This document shows positions 18,968-26,975 of a stretch of DNA of 64,000 nt, one piece after another (the first letter of the stretch is position 1; the number at the start of each line of letters is the position of its first letter). The stretch is taken from assembly GCA_937949945.1 (NCBI GenBank), contig CALFEQ010000136.1:40180-104179 (forward strand), given 5' to 3'. A program made the position numbers and the translations under genes. The notes under the pieces are model-generated. The model was given only the letters and a program-made list of their open reading frames with translations. It made no database searches and had not been told where the DNA came from. The DNA comes from an uncultured Myxococcales bacterium. GTDB lineage: Bacteria; Myxococcota_A; Polyangia; Polyangiales; Polyangiaceae.

Positions 18968-19656
18968 CGCTCGTCCGGGGTCCGCAGCTTGTAACCGGCG
19001 CCGCGCAGCGTCTCGAGCGGCAGCGCGTCGCCGAGCTTCATCCGGAGGCGCCGCACGTGGATGTCGACCGTGCGCGGACCGCCCTCGTAGCGTGCTCCCC
19101 ACACCCGAGCGAGCAGCGTCTCGCGCGAGAACACGCGCCCGCGGTTCTGGGCGAGGAACGCGAGCAACGCGAACTCCTTGGCCGTGAGCTGGATCGATCG
19201 ACCTTCGAGGATGACCTCGTGCGCCGCGCGATCGATCACGAGAGGACCGACCTTGAGGCGCTCCTCCGTCGCGAACTCGCTCTTCTTCCACTCGAGCTGA
19301 CGGATGCGCGCGTACAGCTCGACGGGCGTACACGGCATGACGATGAAGTCGTCGAACCCGCTCGACGGATCGACGCTCGCGATCTGCCTCGGCGGCACGG
19401 CGATGATCGCGGGCGTGTTCGAGAGCTCCTCGGTCTTCCGGACGGCCCTGAGCGCCGCCACCGCGAGATCGGGCCGCTCGCCGGCCTCGATCACGATCGC
19501 GCGAGCACGCGCGCCTTCCTCGTCGAACAGCTTCCCGCCCTCCTCCCAGAGGTCGAGCGTTCGAACCTCCGCGCCGAGCGTCCGGAGAAGCGTCGCGGCC
19601 CCCTCCTCGGACTCGAGGTCCGGGCCGTGGCCGATGACGACGACGAACGAGGGCAC
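18964..19656 (-). CDS. OmpR/PhoB-type regulator with a degenerate receiver domain
   Basis: This 230-residue protein has a receiver-like fold (1-120) and a winged-helix DNA-binding domain (about 135-228; LTAKEFALLAFL, GGPRTVDIHVRRLR). The receiver lacks the phosphorylation machinery. The N-terminal acidic pair is absent (VVVIGHGPD), the phospho-Asp position is Glu57 (AIVIEAGE), and the conserved Lys is replaced in FIVMPCTP. It is thus an atypical, phosphorylation-independent regulator. No histidine kinase is nearby. Its stop overlaps the pdxA start, which suggests control related to B6 or simple co-expression. Its target genes are unknown. Confidence 0.92.
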   Translation of the reverse strand: MPSFVVVIGHGPDLESEEGAATLLRTLGAEVRTLDLWEEGGKLFDEEGARARAIVIEAGERPDLAVAALRAVRKTEELSNTPAIIAVPPRQIASVDPSSGFDDFIVMPCTPVELYARIRQLEWKKSEFATEERLKVGPLVIDRAAHEVILEGRSIQLTAKEFALLAFLAQNRGRVFSRETLLARVWGARYEGGPRTVDIHVRRLRMKLGDALPLETLRGAGYKLRTPDER

Positions 19657-19689
19657 GACGGGGGGATTACCACAGCGATCCGGTAACCG

Positions 19690-19976
19690 TCCTCAGTCCT
19701 CGATGTCTGGGAGTCGGTCGGTCCTCGGTCCTCAGTCCTCAGTCCTCAGCGGATCGACTCCGTACAGGTCCGAGCTCACCGTCCGGCCCTCACTCCCCGA
19801 AAACGCCTTGCAATTCGGCATCATCCCCAACCGCAGGCTTTGGGCGGCACGGGGACTCCTGTGCGCGGGAGCCGTCACGATCGGTCGCGGCGGCAACGCG
19901 TTCCGGCTGCGGCCGGCGTCGAGACCTGGCGGATGAAACGACTCCGAGCTGAGGACCGAGAACTGAGGACTGAGGA
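19690..19976. repeat. Inverted pair of heptamer arrays around a 199-bp spacer
   Basis: Heptamers at 19690-19703 (two) and 19722-19749 (TCCTCGG, then TCCTCAG x3) are matched by inverted heptamers at 19949-19976 (CTGAGGA, CCGAGAA, CTGAGGA x2). The spacer 19750-19948 has no supported gene and does not resemble the spacer of the pair at 14491. The element fills the gap 19657-19984 between the regulator start and the tldD stop, both on the reverse strand; nothing else is seen there. Confidence 0.85.
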
Positions 19977-19984
19977 CTTACACC

Positions 19985-21430
19985 TCAGACCTTCGTCCCC
20001 CCCACGGTAATCGAGCTGATCTTGATCGTCGGACACCCCACGCCCACCGGGACGCTCTGCCCGTCCTTGCCGCACGTCCAGATGCCGTCGGACGTCGCGA
20101 CGTCGTGGCCGAGCATCGTGACCTTGCGGAGGACGTCGGGGCCGTTGCCGATCAGGTTCACGCCCTTGAGCGGCGCGGTGATCTTTCCGTCTTCGACGAG
20201 GTAGCTCTCCGTGAGGGAGAAGACGAAGTCGCCGTTCGAGATGTCGACCTGACCGCCGCCGAACTTCTTCGCGAACACGCCGCGCTTGACGCTCTTGAGG
20301 ATCTCCTCCGGGTCGTGCGGGCCGGCGACGAGGATCGTGTTCGTCATGCGGGGCATCGGCACGCAGGCGAAGCTCTCGCGGCGGCCGTTGCCGCTCGGGG
20401 CGAGCTTGAAGTGCTTCGCGCTGAGGCGGTCGTGCATGTAGCCGACGAGCCTGCCGTTCTCGATGAGCGTGCTCGAGCGCGGCTCGTTGCCTTCGTCGTC
20501 GACGTTGATCGATCCGCGCGACTGGAGGAGCGTCGCGTCGTCGATGACCGTGCACAGCTCGCTCGCGACGAGGTTGCCGACCTGACCCGAGTAGTTGCTC
20601 GTGCCCTTGCGGTTGAAGTCGGCCTCGAGGCCGTGCCCGACGGCCTCGTGCAAGAGGATGCCGCTGTCGCCCGGCGCGAGCACCACTTCCATCTGACCCG
20701 CCGGCGCCTCCTGGGCGTCGAGCATCGTGATGGCCTGTCGCGCCGCCTCCCTCGCATGCCACTCCGGCGGCTTGCCGTCGAAGTAGCCGATGGTCGTGCG
20801 GCCGCCGCCGCCGGACGAGCCCTCCTGACGCTTGCCGTTGTGCTCGACGATCACACGGATGCCGAACCGCATCAGGGGCTGGACGTCGCGCGCGAGCCTC
20901 CCGTCGCTCGTCACGACGAGGATCTCGCGGAGCTCCTCCGCGAAGGAGCACTCGACCTTCGCGACGCGCGGGTCGTACGCATGAGCCGCGGCCGCCGCGC
21001 GCTCGAGGATCTTCCTCTTCTCCATCCCCGGCACGTCGAGCGTCACCTGGTCGAGCTCGTAGCGGCTCGGGAGGGTCCGGGGCGTGATGTTCTCGGGCTT
21101 GGGAGCACCGCCGCCCGACGCGATCGAGGCGGCGGTCTCCGCCGCGCGCTTCATCGCGTCCCAGTCCAGCCGCTCGGTGTACGCGTAACCGGTCGCGTCG
21201 CCCTGCTGAGCTCGGACGCCGAGGCCCATCGAGACGCCGCGGGACGCGCTCTTGAGGATGCCCTCGTCGAAGACGAACCCCCCGGCGGCCCGGTACTCGA
21301 AGAACAAATCCGCATAGTCCGCTCCGCGCGACAGCGCGATGGCGAGGAGCTTCTCCGCAAGCTGCACGTCCACCTCGCTCGCGCCGCCAGGACCAAAGGG
21401 AGCCTTGTAAAGTGCGGATTGCGTGGCCAT
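19985..21430 (-). CDS. tldD: Metalloprotease TldD
   Basis: The 481-residue protein starts at the ATG at 21430 (MATQSALYKAPFG). It has the TldD zinc-protease motif in LLHEAVGHGLEAD (HExxxH) and the family C-terminus (GHDVATSDGIWTCGKDGQSV). TldD works with PmbA/TldE as a heterodimeric protease that degrades unfolded peptides and can cut leader peptides. No pmbA is in the window. The frame remains open about 560 bases upstream, but that part is arginine/proline-rich without family similarity, so I do not include it. Confidence 0.95.
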   Translation of the reverse strand: MATQSALYKAPFGPGGASEVDVQLAEKLLAIALSRGADYADLFFEYRAAGGFVFDEGILKSASRGVSMGLGVRAQQGDATGYAYTERLDWDAMKRAAETAASIASGGGAPKPENITPRTLPSRYELDQVTLDVPGMEKRKILERAAAAAHAYDPRVAKVECSFAEELREILVVTSDGRLARDVQPLMRFGIRVIVEHNGKRQEGSSGGGGRTTIGYFDGKPPEWHAREAARQAITMLDAQEAPAGQMEVVLAPGDSGILLHEAVGHGLEADFNRKGTSNYSGQVGNLVASELCTVIDDATLLQSRGSINVDDEGNEPRSSTLIENGRLVGYMHDRLSAKHFKLAPSGNGRRESFACVPMPRMTNTILVAGPHDPEEILKSVKRGVFAKKFGGGQVDISNGDFVFSLTESYLVEDGKITAPLKGVNLIGNGPDVLRKVTMLGHDVATSDGIWTCGKDGQSVPVGVGCPTIKISSITVGGTKV

Positions 21431-22164
21431 CCGCGCCAAGGTAGCCGCGAATGCCACGCGCTTCCAGCGGAGCCGTGGACCGTCCTCGGGCCGTATCGGC
21501 GGCCCGATCGACGGGGCCGCACATCGGCGCGCGCGCCGAAGGCGCCGCCATACCGGGGGCTCGATGCCTCGTCCTCGCGCCGTCTCGTGCCGCGGCCCTC
21601 GCCGACCAGAGGGACGGAGAGGCGTCCGACGCTCGGCCGTCGTCGCCCCTGCCGCACGCACTTCGGGAGGCGGTCGCTCCGACCGACGACGGTCGGGCGG
21701 CAGAGCTGCGACGCGCCGACCGGCGGACGCACGCGACCGCTCGTCGGCGGGTGGGCACGCCACGCCGGAAACCAGCACGAGCGCCGGCGGGGAGATGTGA
21801 AGATGGCTTCGCGGTCCCCCGCCCGGGCTGTCGGAGACCCCGCGTGCGGCTACGACCGGGGCGGCGGTACCGCCGCTCCGACCGTCTGGTGGCGGGCGCT
21901 CCCCCTCCCGGCGACCGGAGCGGGCGCCCCTCCCACCGGCGCCGGCGTCCGGGATCGTGCGGCCCCGTTCACGCGCAAGTAGGCAACCTGCCAAGAGTAA
22001 CGCTATTCTGAGTCCGTCCCGGATGCGTCACGCACCTGCCTTCCCGTCACGTGCGTGCTGGATTCGGACGATAGTGGATCGCCGAGTACCTCCCTTGGCT
22101 TGTTTCCATCTGCAACACGCGTCCGGGAGGCCCCAACCTCCCATCGCGAGGAGCCCTCGTCGAC
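21431..22164. other. 734-bp gene-free stretch
   Basis: This stretch lies between the divergent tldD and TPR genes. All open frames in it are Arg/Pro/Gly-rich and resemble nothing. GC content is very high to about 21970, after which the DNA becomes more mixed (22000-22130) and probably holds the promoter of the TPR gene. AGGAG 11 bases before the GTG at 22165 is a plausible ribosome site. I see no RNA gene, but a structured RNA cannot be excluded by eye. Confidence 0.5.
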
Positions 22165-25100
22165 GTGGCGATTAATCGCGACAAGGTGCTCGAGACCGCC
22201 CAGAAGTACGTCGAGAAGAAAAAATACGACAAGGCGGTCGCAGAGCTCAGGAAGCTGATCGAGGCGGATCCGAACGACGCTCGGACCCTCCTCAAGATCG
22301 GCGACCTCCAAGCCAAGCAGGCGCTCTACGCCGACGCGATCAACACGTACGAGTCCGTCGGGCGGCTCTACGCGACCCAGGGCTTCGCGCTCAAGGCGAT
22401 CGCCGTCTACAAACAGATCCGCGAGATCATCGCGAAGCACGTCCCGCACCTCGAGGAGCGGTACGGGCACATCGCGCCGAAGCTCGCCGAGCTGTACCAG
22501 CAGCTCGGTCTGACGAGCGACGCGCTCGCCGCGCTCGACGAGGTGGCGACGCGCCTCCAGCGCCAGCAGAAGGACCAGGAGGCGATCGAGGTCTTCCGGA
22601 AGATCGTCGAGCTCGATCCGACGAACCCGCTTCCGCACCTCCGGCTCGCCGAGGCGCTCTCGCGCGTGAAGGACGTCGAAGGCGCGGTCTTCGAGTTCAA
22701 GACCGCCGCGCAGCAGCTCGCGAGCCTCGGGCGCCGCGACGATGCGCTGAAGGTCCTCGAGCGCCTGCTCCATCACAAGGCGGATCCGGAGCAGGCGAAG
22801 ATCGCCGCGGAGCTCTATCTGTCGCGCGGGCAGCCGCAGGACGGGATGCAGGCGCTCGCGAAGCTCCAGATCTGCTTCCAGGCGAACCCGCGCGACTTCG
22901 ACACGCTCTCGTTGCTCGCGCGTGCGTTCAACGCCATCGGGCAGGGCGCGAAAGCCATCGAGGTCCAGAAGGAGATGGCCCGCGTCGCACGCGACACGGG
23001 CAAGATGGATCTCTTCCGCGAGATCCTCGAGCGGCTGATGCGCGTCGCGCCTCACGACGAGGGCGTGCGCCGGCTCGCGCAGCAGACCGGCTCGGTCCAG
23101 GTCCCGCCGTACGGCGCGGCCGCGATGGCGCCCGAGCCTCCGGCGCCCGCGCAGCCGCCGGCCCCGAAGCCGCCGGCGCGCGAGCCCGAGCCGCCTCCGC
23201 GCTTGAGCGCGGCCTGGGGACAGCCGGCGCCGCCGGGCGAGTCGCTCTACCAGCCCCCGCCCCCGCCGCCGGCGCCGCCCTCACCGTACGGAGCGCGTAC
23301 GAGCTCGCAGCAGGTCCCGCGGGCGTCCGGCCCTGCGTACGAGGAGCCTGCGGTCGAGGAAGCCGCCGAAGAGTACGCGTACGAAGAGGTCGAGGAGATC
23401 GACGCCCAGGAGATCGAGGAAGACGCGGTCGAGTACGCCGAGGTCTCCTACGAGGAGGATCCGGGCGGCGAGGCCTACGCGGACGCGGGCGGCGACGCTT
23501 ACGCGGACGCGTCCGTCGACTACGGCCAAGACGGCCAGTCCTACGAAGTCGAAGCCGGCGACGGCTACGGCGATCCGCAGGCCGGAGAGTACGGCGCGGA
23601 CGCGTACCAGCACGGTTACGAGGAAGGCCACTACGAAGACGGCCAGCAGGAGTACGCCGAGGGCGGCGACGTGTATGGAAGCGACGAGATGGCGCCGCAC
23701 TCCGAAGCGGAGGTCGCGGCGCACGTCGCCAAGATCCTCGCGGACGCGAACGCGTTCCGCCGCGTCCGGCTCTATGCGAAGGCGATCGAGACGCTACGCC
23801 AGGGGCTCGAGGTCGAGCCGCGCTCGATGGACCTGCACGAGACGTATCGCGACGTCCTCATCGAGGCGGGTCAGATCGAGGAGGCGGTCCAGGAGATGCT
23901 CGCCATCGCGAGCCTCTACGTAGACGCGCTCGACGGCGAGTCCGCCGCACGCGCCCTGCAGGACGTGCTCGCCTACGATCCGCAGAACCAGCGCGCGATC
24001 GAGATGCTCCAGGAGCTCGGCTACGAGATCGTAGACGAGAACGAGGAGGCGGCCGCGGCGGAGCAAGGCGCGCATCACGACGACGGCGCGTACGGAGAGC
24101 AGCCGGGCCACGATCGGCTGCCGTCGTACGACCTCGAGGAGATGGGTCCGGCGGACATCTCGTCCGATTACGCGGACGATCGCCAGATCCACATCAACCG
24201 CGGAGCGTCGCAGGTACAGGCCTACGACGAGCTGGACGGCTCGGCCGGAGAGTCGCTCCCGAGCTTCCCGCTCGACGAGCCCGACGCGCACGATCCCTAC
24301 GCCGAAGCGGACGCGCACGGCGGCCACGACGAGGCCCCCCAGGAAGACTACGCGCCTCCGCCCGCGTTCGGCCGGCCGCAGTCGCAGGTTCCCCCGCGCG
24401 CGTCGAGGCCGCCTTCCATCGCGACGGCCGCGAGCCACGAGCTCGAAGACGCGCTCGAGGAGGCCGAGTTCTTCTGCTCGCGCGGTCTCTTCGAGGACGC
24501 GCGCGCGATCCTCGACGAGCAGCTCCTCAAGCACCCCAACCACCCGCTGTTGCGCGAGCGCCTCGCCGAGATCGAGGCGATGGAGGCCGAGCGCGGCAGC
24601 GGCGCCCGCGAGAAGCCGCGCGACGGCTACGATCATGGCTTCGACATCGGGTCTTCGCTCGATGCGCTCGAGAGCCTCGACTACGGGGCGATCGAGCCCG
24701 CCGAGGGCCACGCGAACGAGGACCAGCAGGTCGACGTCGAGGAGGTCTTCGCGAAGTTCAAGGAAGGCGTCGCGAAGCAGATCAGCGTCGAGGACTCCGA
24801 GTCCCACTACAACCTCGGCATCGCCTACAAGGAGATGCACCTGCTCGACGACGCGATCCGCGAGTTCGAGATCGCCGCGCGCGATCCGAAGCGCGAGTGC
24901 GTGTGCCGCTCGATGATCGGCATGATCCAGGTCGAGCGCGGCAACATCAACGAGGCGATCGACGCGTTCCTCCTCGGCCTCAACGCGCAGATCAAGGACC
25001 CGGTCCAGGAGACCGTCCTCTGCTACGAGCTCGGCGCCGCGTACGAGGCGAAGAAGATGAACAAGGAGGCGCTCTCGTACTACCAGAAGGCGATGCGTCG

Positions 25101-25239
25101 CGACCCGAACTACCGCGACGTCCAGGAGCGCGTGCGCCGCCTCGCGAAGGCCGAGCCGAAGCAGCCCTTCCGCCAGCTCGCGGTCGGTGCGGACGACGAG
25201 TTCGAGCGCGCGTTCGACGACCTGTTGAGCAAAGCATGA
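22165..25239 (+). CDS. Large cytoplasmic TPR protein with acidic Tyr-rich middle
   Basis: The 1024-residue protein starts at a GTG. It has several TPR motifs at about 1-310 (LRKLIEADPNDARTLLKIG), a Pro-rich linker (about 320-390), and an extremely acidic Asp/Glu/Tyr/Gly-rich region (about 390-510). A second TPR block (about 515-625), another acidic linker (about 625-755) and a final TPR block (about 755-1005) follow. There is no signal peptide or membrane helix. The arrangement suggests a flexible scaffold that docks several partners. Related long TPR proteins are common in myxobacteria, but I cannot name a process. The stop overlaps the DUF924 start by four bases (ATGA). Confidence 0.92.
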   Translation: MAINRDKVLETAQKYVEKKKYDKAVAELRKLIEADPNDARTLLKIGDLQAKQALYADAINTYESVGRLYATQGFALKAIAVYKQIREIIAKHVPHLEERYGHIAPKLAELYQQLGLTSDALAALDEVATRLQRQQKDQEAIEVFRKIVELDPTNPLPHLRLAEALSRVKDVEGAVFEFKTAAQQLASLGRRDDALKVLERLLHHKADPEQAKIAAELYLSRGQPQDGMQALAKLQICFQANPRDFDTLSLLARAFNAIGQGAKAIEVQKEMARVARDTGKMDLFREILERLMRVAPHDEGVRRLAQQTGSVQVPPYGAAAMAPEPPAPAQPPAPKPPAREPEPPPRLSAAWGQPAPPGESLYQPPPPPPAPPSPYGARTSSQQVPRASGPAYEEPAVEEAAEEYAYEEVEEIDAQEIEEDAVEYAEVSYEEDPGGEAYADAGGDAYADASVDYGQDGQSYEVEAGDGYGDPQAGEYGADAYQHGYEEGHYEDGQQEYAEGGDVYGSDEMAPHSEAEVAAHVAKILADANAFRRVRLYAKAIETLRQGLEVEPRSMDLHETYRDVLIEAGQIEEAVQEMLAIASLYVDALDGESAARALQDVLAYDPQNQRAIEMLQELGYEIVDENEEAAAAEQGAHHDDGAYGEQPGHDRLPSYDLEEMGPADISSDYADDRQIHINRGASQVQAYDELDGSAGESLPSFPLDEPDAHDPYAEADAHGGHDEAPQEDYAPPPAFGRPQSQVPPRASRPPSIATAASHELEDALEEAEFFCSRGLFEDARAILDEQLLKHPNHPLLRERLAEIEAMEAERGSGAREKPRDGYDHGFDIGSSLDALESLDYGAIEPAEGHANEDQQVDVEEVFAKFKEGVAKQISVEDSESHYNLGIAYKEMHLLDDAIREFEIAARDPKRECVCRSMIGMIQVERGNINEAIDAFLLGLNAQIKDPVQETVLCYELGAAYEAKKMNKEALSYYQKAMRRDPNYRDVQERVRRLAKAEPKQPFRQLAVGADDEFERAFDDLLSKA

Positions 25240-25865
25240 CCGACGGCGACCGCGAAAGCCGTGTCGAGGGCACCAGCATCGGCCCGGAAGACATCCTCGA
25301 GTTCTGGTTCGGACCTCCCGGCAGCCCACCGCTCGCGCGCGCGAGCAAGTGGTACGCGAAGGACGAAGCCTTCGACCGCGAGATCCGCGACCGTTTCCAG
25401 AGCACCCTCGAGCTCGCCGCCCGCGGCGCGCTCGACGGCTGGAAGGCGACCCCGCGCGGCCGCCTCGCGCTCGTGATCCTGCTCGATCAGATGTCGCGGA
25501 ACATGTTCCGCGGCACGCCGCGGGCGTTCGCCCAGGACGCGCGCGCGTGCGACGCCGCCCTCGAGGCCATCGCCGCGGGCGACGAGCAGGAGCTCGGCCC
25601 GGTGATGGCCACGTTCCTGTACATGCCTCTCATGCACGCGGAGAACGTCGATCTGCAGCACGCCTGCGTGACGGCGTTCGAGCGGCTCGCGAAGATCGCT
25701 CCCGAGGACGTGCGCGAATACTTGGAGGGCGGCCTGAAGTACGCCCGTCTCCACGCGGACATCATCGAGCGCTTCGGCCGGTTCCCGCACCGCAACGAGA
25801 TCCTCGGTCGCCAGTCGACGCCCGAGGAGATCGAGTTCTTGAAGCAGCCGAACTCGAGCTTCTGA
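25236..25865 (+). CDS. DUF924 family protein
   Basis: The 209-residue protein starts at the ATG at 25236 inside the TPR stop. Family features include DILEFWFGPP near the N-terminus, LVILLDQMSRNMFRGTPRAF (about 78-97), ATFLYMPLMHAEN, and a C-terminal GRFPHRNEILGRQSTPEE. DUF924 proteins are all-helical, TPR-like cytoplasmic proteins of unknown biochemical role found in bacteria and some eukaryotes. Translational coupling to the TPR scaffold suggests a shared function. Confidence 0.93.
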   Translation: MTDGDRESRVEGTSIGPEDILEFWFGPPGSPPLARASKWYAKDEAFDREIRDRFQSTLELAARGALDGWKATPRGRLALVILLDQMSRNMFRGTPRAFAQDARACDAALEAIAAGDEQELGPVMATFLYMPLMHAENVDLQHACVTAFERLAKIAPEDVREYLEGGLKYARLHADIIERFGRFPHRNEILGRQSTPEEIEFLKQPNSSF

Positions 25866-26041
25866 CCTCGCGCTCACGCAGCGTGCCCGCTCGGCGCGCG
25901 TCCCCGCCCTCCTCCACCCGAGGACCGTGGCGACGTCGAGCACCGAGCCCTTCGGGCGTCGTGTGGAGGCTCGACGTTCGCCCGACTCCGCGGGCGGAGG
26001 AGGGACGAACGGCCGGCTCGGGCCGTGCGCGGAGGACGCGA

Positions 26042-26437
26042 TCAGAACGGGAGATCGGCCATCGCGACCGGCGCGGGCGCACGCGAGAACCCGCCGTTCG
26101 ACGGACGACCGCCTCCGCCGAGCACGACGTCGTCGGCGATCACGGACGTCCGGTAGCGCTTCTGCCCGTCCTTCTCCCAGCTCGACGTCGAGAGGTGCCC
26201 TTTGACGAGGAGACGCGATCCCTTCGTGAGGATCTTGGACAGCGCCTCGGCGCGACGCCCGAACATCGCGACGTCGTGCCACTCCGTCTTCTCCTCGCGT
26301 TGCTGCTTCTCCTTGTCGAACCAGCTGAAGTTCGTCGCGAGACGCATCTTCAGCACGGGGCCCTTCGAGGTCTGCTTCAGCTCCGGATCGGCGCCGAGGT
26401 TCCCGAACAACGTGACCGAGTTGAGTCCTTCGCTCAT
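26042..26437 (-). CDS. ssb: Single-stranded DNA-binding protein
   Basis: The 131-residue protein starts at the ATG at 26437 (MSEGLNSVTLFGNLG). An OB fold (1-105) has the typical GNLGADPELKQ and EWHDVAMFGRRAEALSKIL segments. A short Gly-rich tail ends in the acidic tip MADLPF, equivalent to the DDIPF tip that recruits repair and replication proteins. It is shorter than E. coli SSB (178 residues) because the linker is reduced. The frame opens to 26554, but the upstream part overlaps a hairpin and is not SSB-like. It could be one of several SSB copies. Confidence 0.94.
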   Translation of the reverse strand: MSEGLNSVTLFGNLGADPELKQTSKGPVLKMRLATNFSWFDKEKQQREEKTEWHDVAMFGRRAEALSKILTKGSRLLVKGHLSTSSWEKDGQKRYRTSVIADDVVLGGGGRPSNGGFSRAPAPVAMADLPF

Positions 26438-26515
26438 GCCGCGCCCTCGAGCACGCTGCGCGCCAACGGCGGACGCGAGCGATTTCGCGGACATCGCGCG
26501 CGTGACCCCATGGCC

Positions 26516-26536
26516 GGGCCAGGTTCGTCCTGGCCC
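26516..26536 (-). terminator. Strong GC hairpin after the small acidic-protein gene
   Basis: GGGCCAGG (26516-26523), loop TTCGT and CCTGGCCC (26529-26536) form a perfect 8-bp stem, flanked by further GGCC/GGCC complementarity. It lies 15 bases downstream of the reverse-strand stop at 26551 and before ssb. No T run follows. Confidence 0.5.
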
Positions 26537-26550
26537 GTGCCGGCCCTCGC

Positions 26551-26919
26551 TCACGTCTCCGGCGGACGGCTCGGTGGGCTCGACAGGAGCTCGCGCTCCA
26601 CGTCCGGATCGAGCCAGCTCTCGTCGGCCTCGATCCAGTCCTCGGCGTCGGGCACGGGGACGAGGCCGCCGAACGGATCGTCCAGCTCCATCGACGCGGC
26701 CGAAGGGGACGAAGACTCCGCAGGCTCGATCTCGCCCCGCGCGATCGCGAGCAGCCGCTCGTCGAGCGTCTCCACCCGCTTCGTCAGGTGGTTCGCGAAG
26801 AGCGACGGCTCCGGCGAGCCGACGCGCACGCGCCGTTCGAGCGTCTGCTCGTCCGCCTCGTCGTCCTCGTCCAGGTACCAGCCGTCGCTCTCGGGCGTGA
26901 TCTTCTTCACGGTTCGCAT
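26551..26919 (-). CDS. Small acidic protein, unknown
   Basis: The 122-residue, strongly acidic protein (many Asp/Glu; MRTVKKITPESDGWYLDED at the start) has no signal peptide or membrane segment. The ATG at 26919 lies 56 bp downstream of the ABC exporter stop, in the same direction, so it may end that transcript. High GC at third positions supports coding. No family is recognised. Confidence 0.75.
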   Translation of the reverse strand: MRTVKKITPESDGWYLDEDDEADEQTLERRVRVGSPEPSLFANHLTKRVETLDERLLAIARGEIEPAESSSPSAASMELDDPFGGLVPVPDAEDWIEADESWLDPDVERELLSSPPSRPPET

Positions 26920-26975
26920 CGCCGACCTCCGAAGCCGCAGAACGGCGCTGCGCGCGTGATCTTCAGCCTCGCGCG

